Assembly (NCBI GenBank): GCA_964482395.1
Contig: CAYZXK010000091.1
Span: forward strand, 1 to 35,424
Reading direction: 5' to 3'
Source of the DNA: CAYZXK01 sp964482395
Lineage (GTDB): Bacteria; Planctomycetota; Phycisphaerae; UBA1845; Fen-1342
DNA: 35,424 bases
The notes below the pieces were generated by a model that saw only the letters and a program-made list of their open reading frames with translations, searched no databases and had not been told where the DNA came from. Shown piece after piece: positions 5,732 to 13,041 of this stretch; the stretch's first letter is position 1, and each line of letters opens with the position of its first letter. The position numbers and the translations under genes were made by a program.

Positions 5732-7314
5732 TGCGCGTGCGAACGCGGAAACGTGGGAACGCCGCGGGGCGGGGTGCCAGCGCCGTGTCAGCAGTGGCGG
5801 ACTGGTGTGCGGCCACCGCTCACAGAGCAGCGGCACACCGCGGTCTTCGCCTTCGTGGCTGCGTGGCTGCGTGGCTGCGTGGCTTCACCCTCATCGAGAT
5901 GCTCGTCTCGCTGGCCGTGCTGGCCCTGGCCCTGGCCGTGGTCGGGGTCGTGTTCACCATAACCACCAAGAGCGCCAGCCAGGCGGCCGCGTATTCAGAA
6001 GCGCTCAACTACGTCCGGCAGTTCACCCAGCAAATCCAGGAAGACCTGCGGTACTGCGACCCGGCTGAAAGCGTCCTGGTCCTGGTCGGCCGGACCCAAG
6101 CCGCCGCCCTCACCCAGAGCGACCTGGAAGCGGGCAAGTTCCACCGGGTGCTGATCGGCAATCCGGCTAACGTGCCGGCCAACTATGACCCGGAGTATGA
6201 CACCGCGCTCGACCCAGGTTTGAACTACAGCAACCCCCGGGCCGACATCGTTATGTTCTTCTCCAAACGCCCGACCGTGTCGGTCGCACCGAATCCCGAC
6301 CCGGAGGCCGATCCGTCGTTTGCCGGCGGCGTCAAGTTCTCGCCGATCCGCGTGGTCTACGGCCATGCCGCCCTGGCCAAGCCGGTGCTCGACGGCAAGC
6401 AGTATCGTTTTCCGCAGGTGCAGCTCGGCGAGGACTGGGCTTTCCGGCACACCGAGCAGACCAAGCTGGTGGGCCTTAGGGAGCTGAGTGTCATACCGGC
6501 CAGCCGCTGGCACCTCAGCCGCGTGGCAACCATCGTGGTGCCCCCGCTGGTTTCCGGTTCGACTCAGTTTTCGGCAGTGGCGTGCGAATCGGCTGGCCGC
6601 TGCTACCGCTATTGGGACGCATCCGATCCAATGCCCGGCGACGGCGCTTATCTTGATCTCGCCGAATTCCTTAGGAACTTGGGCCCGAGCGTTGCGACCT
6701 GCTCGCCCTACATCTACCCGCTCGCTTGCTGGCCGCCGGCGGTTCAGGACTCAATTAATTCCGTCGTGTATGCAACTCATACGGCCCCACCATTATACCG
6801 GCATGTTGCGACCGTGCTGGAGGACGTGCCGGTCGAGCTTAGGAGCAACCTCGGCGTGCACATGCTCCCCGGCTGCGCGTGGTTCCAGGTCGAGTTCCTG
6901 ATGCCCGAGGACCCGCGGAACAGCGTGGACTACGTCGGTGATCCCAACAACCCAAACATGAGCACCAAGGCCGACATGCCGCGCTGGACCATCGTCCCGG
7001 AGGGCCAAACCTACGTCTTCGTGCCGGACACGCCGGAGAACCGCGAAGCGGTGGCGGCTCAGGTCGCAGCCGGCAACTGTCATTACCCTCCGCTGCCCGG
7101 CGACGACCGGCTCTGGGACTTCGCCCGGATCGACCAGTGCATCGGGCCCACGGGCTTCGACCCAACTACTTTGCACTGTCGCCAAAGCGACGCGGTGGCG
7201 GCCCGCCGAATCCGCATGTGGCCGTATGCGATCCGGATCACGGTCCACGTCTATGACCCGCGAGGCCGGCTGACCGAGCCGATCATCCGAAGCATCGTGC
7301 ACCGGTTCGAATAG
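5728..7314 (+). CDS. GspJ/PilW-like type II pseudopilin
   Basis: A 528-residue prepilin-type protein starting at the ATG that overlaps the upstream TGA. The leader of 52 residues carries three repeat families in series: family B (5739-5763), palindromes (5776-5834) and family A (5855-5886). Cleavage is predicted at RG|FTLIEMLVSLAVLALALAVVG, with Gly at -1 and Glu at +5. The following segment (AYSEALNYVRQFTQQIQEDLRY) resembles GspJ/PilW. The mature part is again longer than usual (classical GspJ is about 200 residues). It ends with HVYDPRGRLTEPIIRSIVHRF, like GspJ C-termini in which a strand precedes the end. It is the last gene of the pseudopilin operon; a small hairpin follows the stop. Confidence 0.86.
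   Translation: MMRVRTRKRGNAAGRGASAVSAVADWCAATAHRAAAHRGLRLRGCVAAWLRGFTLIEMLVSLAVLALALAVVGVVFTITTKSASQAAAYSEALNYVRQFTQQIQEDLRYCDPAESVLVLVGRTQAAALTQSDLEAGKFHRVLIGNPANVPANYDPEYDTALDPGLNYSNPRADIVMFFSKRPTVSVAPNPDPEADPSFAGGVKFSPIRVVYGHAALAKPVLDGKQYRFPQVQLGEDWAFRHTEQTKLVGLRELSVIPASRWHLSRVATIVVPPLVSGSTQFSAVACESAGRCYRYWDASDPMPGDGAYLDLAEFLRNLGPSVATCSPYIYPLACWPPAVQDSINSVVYATHTAPPLYRHVATVLEDVPVELRSNLGVHMLPGCAWFQVEFLMPEDPRNSVDYVGDPNNPNMSTKADMPRWTIVPEGQTYVFVPDTPENREAVAAQVAAGNCHYPPLPGDDRLWDFARIDQCIGPTGFDPTTLHCRQSDAVAARRIRMWPYAIRITVHVYDPRGRLTEPIIRSIVHRFE
5774..5840. repeat. Two family C palindromes inside the GspJ-like leader
   Basis: One unit is at 5776-5798 (GCCAGCGCCG...CAGCAGTGGC). The second has arms GCCACCGCTC (5812-5821) and GAGCAGCGGC (5825-5834). 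Both match the palindromes upstream of the GspH-like gene, including the ACA/ATA loop and the trailing GGCACAC. Here they are translated as leader sequence. Confidence 0.7.
5855..5886 (+). repeat. 8-bp tandem repeat GTGGCTGC (family A), 4 units ending at the cleavage-site codons
   Basis: Three GTGGCTGC units are followed by GTGGCTTC. The last unit supplies the GGC TTC codons of the Gly-Phe cleavage pair of the GspJ-like protein, so repeat and processing site merge. Confidence 0.88.
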
Positions 7315-7329
7315 CGGCGCTGTGCGCCG
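7315..7329 (+). terminator. Hairpin directly after the pseudopilin operon
   Basis: A perfect CGGCGC-TGT-GCGCCG stem-loop starts one base after the stop codon of the GspJ-like gene. There is no T-run behind it, so intrinsic termination is uncertain. Confidence 0.35.
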
Positions 7330-7363
7330 GCGGCGGCCGATTTCGCCCGGCCCCAGGACCACC

Positions 7364-7392
7364 TCACCATCGGTCAGGCCAAACCCTATAAT
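7364..7392 (+). promoter_or_regulatory. Putative sigma-70 promoter of the deacetylase gene
   Basis: A perfect TATAAT -10 box is at 7387-7392, 24 nt before the ATG at 7417. The -35 region at 17-bp spacing (TCACCA, 7364-7369) is poor. The position between the operon hairpin and the ribosome binding site GAGGAG fits a promoter. Confidence 0.4.
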
Positions 7393-7416
7393 CGCGCAGA
7401 AACGAGGAGCGCACTG

Positions 7417-8175
7417 ATGCCCGAGCCGGTGGACATCGTTTTCGCCATGCCGCACCCGGACGACGTTGAGATCACCTGCGGCGGGACGGTCGCCAAGCTG
7501 GTCAAGCTGGGTCACAAGGTCGCCGTGCTGCACCTGACCGACGGTGAGCCGACCCCACGGGGCTCGCCGGCGATCCGCGCGGAGGAGTCCGCGGCGGCCG
7601 CTCGGATCCTGGGGGTGAGTCACCTGGAGACCCTGTCGCTGCCGAACCGGGAACTGATGGATGGCCCGGCGGCCCGGTACGCGGTCGCCACCGCCCTGCG
7701 CCGGCTGCGACCAAAGGTCGTGGTTGGCATGGCCGGACGGACACCGGGTGCCTCGCCCGATCATTACCAGGCCCAACTCATCCTGGAAGCGGCCAGATTC
7801 TACTCCCAGCTCACCAAATGGGACGATCGGTTCGACCATACTCCGCCCCACCGGGTCGACTGGCTCTGGTACCGCCCGGTGGCGCTGGCCGCCGAGCAGC
7901 AAGCGTGGCCGGCCAGTTTCGTGGTGGATGTAAGCGACGTGTACGAGCAGAAGATCGCGGCGATTTCCTGCTACCAGTCGCAGTTCGACCCGGAGCGGCT
8001 GGCGCGACTGCTGCATCGCGTCCGGGCCCGCGACGCCGACGACGGCGCCCGGGCCGGGTTCCAGTACGGGGAACTGTTCGCGCTGCCGCATCCCTGGCCG
8101 GTGCAAGACCCCTTGACACACTTCAAGTCGCTGGCCCCCGTCGTCGCACCAGCCTACGTGCCGCGAGCTACGTAA
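7417..8175 (+). CDS. bshB1: PIG-L family N-acetylglucosaminyl deacetylase, BshB1-like
   Basis: A 252-residue zinc-dependent deacetylase of the PIG-L/LmbE fold. The signature PHPDDVE is at residues 12-18, where His13 and Asp16 should bind zinc and Asp15 act as general base. SPDHYQ at 114-119 supplies the third ligand, His116. The length and the overall pattern (IRAEESAAAARILGV, LPNREL, YYQSQF-like YQSQF near 186-190) match bacillithiol biosynthesis deacetylase BshB1, which removes acetate from GlcNAc-malate in the cytoplasm. BshA and BshC are not in the window, so the substrate is inferred and another N-acetylsugar is possible. The ATG is preceded by GAGGAG at good spacing. The gene stands alone behind its own probable promoter. 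Confidence 0.85.
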   Translation: MPEPVDIVFAMPHPDDVEITCGGTVAKLVKLGHKVAVLHLTDGEPTPRGSPAIRAEESAAAARILGVSHLETLSLPNRELMDGPAARYAVATALRRLRPKVVVGMAGRTPGASPDHYQAQLILEAARFYSQLTKWDDRFDHTPPHRVDWLWYRPVALAAEQQAWPASFVVDVSDVYEQKIAAISCYQSQFDPERLARLLHRVRARDADDGARAGFQYGELFALPHPWPVQDPLTHFKSLAPVVAPAYVPRAT

Positions 8176-8310
8176 CCGGCAGCTAGAAGAGGACGGCCCC
8201 CGCCGCGACCGTCCCACCATCGCCCACCAGCAAGACGCCCGCGGTCCGTCGGGCACGTCGCCCCGTTTCCACGGCCGGGGCAGTGAAGCCCGGCCGGCCG
8301 CTGGCGCGGA

Positions 8311-8340
8311 GGTTCGGCCCCTCGCTCACGTTCCGGGTTC
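8311..8340 (-). repeat. REP-like element, inverted copy
   Basis: Reads CCCTCGCTCACGTTCCGGGT on the + strand, so the minus strand carries the CGGAACGTGAGCGAGGGG core. It is related to the element at 3011-3040 and sits in noncoding sequence. Confidence 0.55.
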
Positions 8341-8516
8341 TGATGGCTAGGCCGGCTGCCTCCCGGAGAACCAAGCCCCAAGCGCGAGCGGAGGCGGCCG
8401 GTGAGGCCGGCCGCGGCCGTAGGGGAAGGGCCCGAGCCGTCTTCGGTCGGCCGTTCGGCGTTGCCTGCCGATCGTGGCCGATGGTGGGATGGCAGAGCGA
8501 CCGAGGAAAACGCGGC

Positions 8517-8545
8517 TTGGACGCCGGGCGGCGTGGTGATAGAGT
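8517..8545 (+). promoter_or_regulatory. Putative promoter of the pilT-like gene
   Basis: TTGGAC (8517-8522) and TAGAGT (8540-8545) are separated by 17 bp. They lie 32-89 nt before the two possible start codons of the ATPase gene. Confidence 0.35.
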
Positions 8546-8633
8546 AAGACAGGTTCACGTTCGCCGAGGTGGGCAAGTGTCCGGGACGGTATCTCTAAGC
8601 GACAAGGTCTACGCCGCCTCCGAAGGCCGGCAG

Positions 8634-9713
8634 ATGAGCATGCTGGACCTGCTGAGCTACTTCAAGCGACAGGGCAGCGCGCGGGTGACCGACCTGCACC
8701 TGAAGGTGGGCAAGCCGCCCTGCTATCGGGTGGATGGGGATCTGCGGGTCACCAGCGCCCGTCCGCTGGACCGGGCCACGATCGAGCTGCTGATCCGGAG
8801 TTTCCTGGACGAAACGCAATTGAGGACCCTGGAGAGACTTCGCTCGGTAAACGCCTCACGCATGATCGACGGGCTGCGGTACCGGGTGAATGCCTATCAT
8901 GACCTGCGCGGTCTGGCCCTGGCGGTCCGGGCTCTGGACACGGCTGTGCCGACCATCGAGTTCGTCGGGTTCCCCAACGGCGTCTGGGAGGACATCGTGA
9001 AGCTGGGCCAGGGCCTGGTGCTGGTGACCGGGTCGACCGGAGCGGGCAAGTCCACCACCATCGCGGCCCTGATCAACCAGATCGCCCAGACCCGGCCCTG
9101 CCACATCATCACCCTGGAGGACCCGATCGAGTATGAATTCGACAGCTCGATCGCCATGATCTCCCAGCGGGCGATCGGCCGCGACGTGCTGAATTATGAA
9201 CGCGGGTTGCGGGACTGCCTGCGCGAGGACCCGGACGTGATTTTCGTGGGGGAGATGACCGATCCGGAGTCGGCCGCCTGGACCCTGGCGGCCGCGGAGA
9301 CCGGGCACCTGGTCTTCTCGGGCATCCACACCCGCAACTCGGTCGGGACGATTACCCGGATTCTGGACATGTTCCCCTCGGAGCGGGCTCAGGAGGTCGC
9401 CAATCAGCTCGCGCTGGGGCTGCGCTACATCATCTCGCAGAAGCTCATTCAGCGTCGCGATTGCCGCGGGCGGGTGGCGGCGATGGAAGTGCTGAATGTC
9501 ACCTACTCGGTGGCCAACCTGATCCGGCAGAACAAGCTGGACCAGATTTACTCTCTGATGCAAACCCACACCCGCGATGAACCCAGCCAGCGCATGACGA
9601 CCTTCGAACGCAGTCTGGCGCGGCTGGTCAAAGCCGGGACCATCTCGAAGTTCGAGGCGGAGCGTGCGGCCAGCGATCCGCGCGTGCTGGAAGATGAATT
9701 GAGCCGGCTCTAG
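8634..9713 (+). CDS. pilT: PilT-like type IV pilus/T2SS ATPase
   Basis: A 359-residue AAA-like secretion ATPase. The ATG at 8634 gives the usual PilT opening (MLDLLSYF...TDLHLKVGKPP); a GTG at 8577 is an alternative. Motifs in order are the N-terminal PAS-like domain, Walker A GSTGAGKST (133-141), Asp box ITLEDPIEYEF (159-169), Walker B DVIFVGEM (201-208), His box IHT (231-233), and the PilT-type C-terminus (VANLIRQNKLDQI, then a QT-rich helix). PilT powers pilus retraction by removing subunits. Here GEMRD reads GEMTD, and the segment after the Walker B is SGIHTRNS instead of GTLHTNSA, so this is a divergent member. No GspE, GspF or GspD gene lies nearby. A role with the upstream pseudopilins is inferred from proximity. 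Confidence 0.87.
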   Translation: MSMLDLLSYFKRQGSARVTDLHLKVGKPPCYRVDGDLRVTSARPLDRATIELLIRSFLDETQLRTLERLRSVNASRMIDGLRYRVNAYHDLRGLALAVRALDTAVPTIEFVGFPNGVWEDIVKLGQGLVLVTGSTGAGKSTTIAALINQIAQTRPCHIITLEDPIEYEFDSSIAMISQRAIGRDVLNYERGLRDCLREDPDVIFVGEMTDPESAAWTLAAAETGHLVFSGIHTRNSVGTITRILDMFPSERAQEVANQLALGLRYIISQKLIQRRDCRGRVAAMEVLNVTYSVANLIRQNKLDQIYSLMQTHTRDEPSQRMTTFERSLARLVKAGTISKFEAERAASDPRVLEDELSRL

Positions 9714-9762
9714 GTTGGGCCGGCCGGGGCCAGGTGCACCTTACAGGCGGCGGAAGATCGGC

Positions 9763-10602
9763 ATGGGCAGGCGGTCGAAAGTAGCGGACCGATTCGGCCA
9801 GCCGGTGGATGTGGAAAACACGGTGGTGGCGGTCAGGTACTGCGCCAAATGCGGCCTGAACCTGCGAGGCCGACCGGCCGACGGACAGTGCCCAACTTGC
9901 GGATACTCCATACACGACTCGGTCTACGGCCGCTATGTCGTTGATTCGGACCGGTCCGAGGCCCGCGAGTTGCTGGACGGAGCCAATGTGGTCCTCTACC
10001 CGGTTGGGCTGGTGTCCGGACTGACCGCACTGGGAATGCTCACTACGCTGCTGGGAGCCCGCGATTTTCCCAACGCGGTGGAGGATGTCTTCAACGTGGG
10101 CCTGTTTTTCGCGACCCTGGGTTCGATCGTGGCGGCCACCGGCATCGTTCTGCTCACCGACCGACACCCCATGGCCTATTACCGCGCTCGCTATGGCAAT
10201 CTCGGATTTCTACTGAAGTTGGCGGCCGGGCTGGTCGGGCTGGCAGCCGCGTTGATCGCCGCCGGCCGCTACTGCCCGCGCCCCTGCTGGCAAGTGCTCC
10301 ATCTGGCCTTCTTCACCATACCGTCGTGCATATTCCTCAGCCGGCTCCAGGCCCTGATGCGACGCCTGCCTAACCTGCTTCTGGCCCGGTACGCCAAGGT
10401 GGCTTACCGGCTGACCTGCGTCCTGGCTGCCGCGGCCCTGGCGATCGTGCTACTGCGTCCACTGGCGTACTCGCACGTCAGCCTGAGCGGGTTCGTAACC
10501 GCCTTGACCCTGCTGGCGGTCACGCTCGGCCTGGTTCTGCTGATCTGGGTCATGCGCCTGCTGCTGCTGGTGCGCAAGGCGCTGCTTTGGATCTGCCGCT
10601 GA
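9763..10602 (+). CDS. Zinc-ribbon multi-pass membrane protein, unknown function
   Basis: A 279-residue protein. The N-terminal cytoplasmic part contains a zinc ribbon, C27-x2-C30 and C43-x2-C46, with the pattern CxxCGLNLRGRPxxGxCPxCG. That pattern is widespread in planctomycete membrane proteins of unknown function. It is followed by about six hydrophobic segments (roughly residues 73-95, 108-135, 155-180, 188-205, 225-245 and 253-275). The ATG at 9763 has GGAAG 8 nt upstream; an in-frame TTG at 9715 is less likely. The gene follows the PilT gene closely and may be cotranscribed. It is convergent with the DUF4159 gene, with a 7-nt gap. No enzymatic motif was found. Confidence 0.75.
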   Translation: MGRRSKVADRFGQPVDVENTVVAVRYCAKCGLNLRGRPADGQCPTCGYSIHDSVYGRYVVDSDRSEARELLDGANVVLYPVGLVSGLTALGMLTTLLGARDFPNAVEDVFNVGLFFATLGSIVAATGIVLLTDRHPMAYYRARYGNLGFLLKLAAGLVGLAAALIAAGRYCPRPCWQVLHLAFFTIPSCIFLSRLQALMRRLPNLLLARYAKVAYRLTCVLAAAALAIVLLRPLAYSHVSLSGFVTALTLLAVTLGLVLLIWVMRLLLLVRKALLWICR

Positions 10603-10609
10603 CCGAACG

Positions 10610-12953
10610 TCAGTCGCCTTCGGCGCTGGGCCGGACAACCTTGCGGGCCGACGGCAGGTCGGCGTACAAGAGCAGATTACGCATGATCCGCAGGGCGCTG
10701 TCCGACTCATAGCCCCGCAGGTCGTAGATTTGGGTCCCCAGTAGACTGGCGCTGAGGTCCAGCGGAGAGTAGATGACCGACAACCGCTGCCCGGACTGGA
10801 AGGCCAACAGCCGCGGATAGGCGGGCGCCCCTCGGCGGGCCGCCCGGCGGTAGCTCACCTCCGCCAGATCGACCGCTCCGGGGATTCCCTCCCCGGTCAG
10901 CAGGGGCCAATTTCGTGGGACCGGCCTGGGCTGGCCGCGGATCGCGCGCCGAACCTCGGTCTCCAGAGCTTGGACGAACTCGGGCGAACCGCCGGCCGCG
11001 TCGGCCAGCAGCGTTCCCCCGCCGGTCAGGAACTCCCGCAGCCCACGAAGCTCAGGCGGCGACAGCTCGAAACCGCCGGTGCCGGTGATGTGTGCTACCC
11101 GGAACTCCTTGAGTTCCTCCGAATCCAGCCGCACTCCTGCGGTGACCAGCAGGCTGACCGCGGCCTCGTTGTGCAGATAACTGGCCAGCCGCGTCCAGCC
11201 GTAGGGTTCGATGTCCCACGGGCCGTCGTACCGGATGCGCGCCAGGCGGATGGTCTGGGCGATTTCCCGCTTCTTGCGTTGAATAATCGGCGTCCGCAGG
11301 CGGGTCAGTGGGCTGCTCTTGTCCGTCGCATATTAGGTATATGTTGACACCCAACTGCAAGTCCTGGTCCGTTCGCTCCCGGCGTGGAGGTTTGCACCAG
11401 CCTTCGGCCAGATCATGGGCGCAAAACAGCATCAGCGTCCGCAGGCCGTTGTGGACTTCGAGCATGGGCGGCGGGTCGCCGATCGGGAAATGCACGTGAC
11501 CAGCCAGCAACGCATGCTCTCTGGCCAGCGGACGGAGCGGGTAGTCGGGCAAGGCGCGCCGAGCCAGGCTCTCCAGCGACCGGAGGAACTCGGGGCTGTT
11601 CCTGCCGGCCAGCCCGAGAATCATCCCCCCGCGCAGGCAATACTCGCGGATCTTCTGGGTCTCAACATCGTCAAACTGGTAGGGCGACTCCCCGTAGACG
11701 TACAGCACCGGGGCGTCGAACAGATCATCCGACGGGCCGTCCAGCCGGACAATTTGCCAGTTGAACAGCCGTTCCAGGGTCCGGCCGGCGTATCGGGCGA
11801 GCCCGGCCAGGTCGCGCGGTCGCCCGTCCCAGTCCCCCGAATACTGGAGCTTATTGAACAGCAGGGGGGCCCGACCGTGGCAAAGGACCATCAGTGCGAA
11901 GGCGGTATTGCGGAGCGGGGACATCCAGCCCCCGGTCCCCGGCCAGGAACCGTCCTCGCGCTGCTGCTCCAGGAGGTACTCGGCAGCCTGGGCGAACCAG
12001 TCCTTCTGGCCTAGGTACTTGTAGCCACTGGCGCGTGCCGCTCGCTCCAGGCCGTAGAGGTAGTAATATCGCCACTCGCCGCCGGTCGCGAGGCTCTCGG
12101 GCCCGAATTCCCGGTCCAGCCATCTCAGGCCCTGCTCGACGGAAGCCGCCAGGGCTCGGGCTTGGCTGTCTTTGGGGCGGTCGGCATAGCGCTGGTCCAA
12201 CACGACAAATAGGGTGCAAACGCCGGCCGCGGTCATGCTGCCGGTGCTGCGATCGTGATTCTGATAGCCCCACCCGCCGTCGCTGTTCTGCCAATCCATC
12301 CAGTGCTGGCCTACCAGGTCCCAGTACCACTCCGGCACGTTAAGGCCGGCTTCCGCGCTCATCCATACGCCCAGCACGCCAAATTGGCTCACCGAATGAT
12401 CCCACCGCCAACTGCCCGGCTTGGGGGCGCCATAATAATCGTACGCCCCTGCGCCCGGGCTGCCCCGACTGCCCACCGCCTTCAGCAACCAGTTGAGGTC
12501 TTCCTCGAGCCGGGAGCCGTAACTCTTCACGCCAACCAGCGCCAGCGCGTGAGCCCGGGTGGCGTAGGTGTAGGTGCCGTTGAGCGTTTGGGCGGCCAGC
12601 CAGTCCAGGCTGCGGGCCATCGACTCCTCTCGCAGGTCTTGGCCGGCATAAAGCAGCGAGAGTATCGCTAGGGCGCTATTACCGGCCCAGTGGAGATCGG
12701 TCCGACTCGACGCGCTTTCCCAATGTCCATCCGGGTTCCGCTGGGACTGGATCCAGGCCACCGCCCGCCGAATGGCATCGTCCAGGTTTTCGTCGGTGAC
12801 CACCTCCGAGCCGGTCTGAGCCGGACTGAGCGTCCCCAGGCCGGTCAAAGCCGCGGCGGCCAGTCGCAGGGCACGGGCGATAACCGGCCGACGCCGGGGG
12901 GACCGGCATCCGACCCGTGACCAGCCACCCAAACCAGTCGGCGCTTGGCGCAA
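10610..12953 (-). CDS. Squalene-cyclase-repeat and DUF4159 protein, split by a single-base frameshift
   Basis: Two overlapping minus-strand frames together make one protein of about 780 residues. Frame 1 runs from 12953 and contains a signal-like N-terminus (ALRLAAAALTGLGTLSPAQ), then prenyltransferase/squalene-cyclase-type repeats (QRNPDGHWE, QNSDGGWGY, QREDGSWPG) up to about residue 370, then a DUF4159-like domain. The homology continues in the next frame from about 11333 down to the stop at 10610. The first frame reads NIYL then ICDG; deleting one base restores NIYLYATDKSS, as expected for DUF4159. The second half contains a second DUF4159-like copy (TIRLARIRYDGPWDIEPYGW). It is probably exported and common in planctomycetes, but its function is unknown. 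The sequence past 11333 in frame 1 is out-of-frame nonsense. Confidence 0.8.
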
Positions 12954-12954
12954 A

Positions 12955-12983
12955 TTGCACCCCTTGACAAAACCGGCTAGAAT
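12955..12983 (+). promoter_or_regulatory. Putative promoter of the Ser/Thr kinase gene
   Basis: TTGCAC (12955-12960) and TAGAAT (12978-12983) are separated by 17 bp. A nearby TTGACA at 12964 is too close (8 bp) to serve as -35 for this -10 box. The predicted start of transcription, about 12990, favours the TTG at 13042 over the one at 13000. Confidence 0.45.
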
Positions 12984-13041
12984 TTAAAGGTTAAGAACTT
13001 TGAGACCGCGGCCGCTACTTCCGCTAACGGGAGCGCCACAG

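Larger units (their letters stand above)
8176..8576. other. 400-nt spacer before the pilT-like gene
   Basis: The spacer contains a REP-like element (8311-8340), GC-rich low-complexity sequence and a putative promoter (8517-8545). The + strand frame from 8283 into the PilT gene has no protein-like composition. A minus-strand frame ends at 8183 with a tail that looks protein-like (see findings), but no gene can be supported. Confidence 0.5.

Noticed and set aside
6793..8256. Long minus-strand frame of 487 codons opposite the GspJ-like and deacetylase genes
   Set aside because: It lies antisense to two well-supported genes, has no recognisable motif, and is explained by high third-position GC.
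8283..8633. N-terminal extension of the PilT-like protein
   Set aside because: The translation is Arg/Gly/Ala-rich and crosses a REP-like element and a putative promoter; the family opening starts at the ATG at 8634.
11325..11340. Programmed +1 frameshift in the DUF4159 gene
   Set aside because: There is no stop codon at the shift site and no known slippery motif; a sequence error or recent mutation is simpler.
12964..12983. TTGACA paired with TAGAAT as a promoter
   Set aside because: The spacing is only 8 bp. TTGCAC at 12955 gives 17 bp and is preferred.
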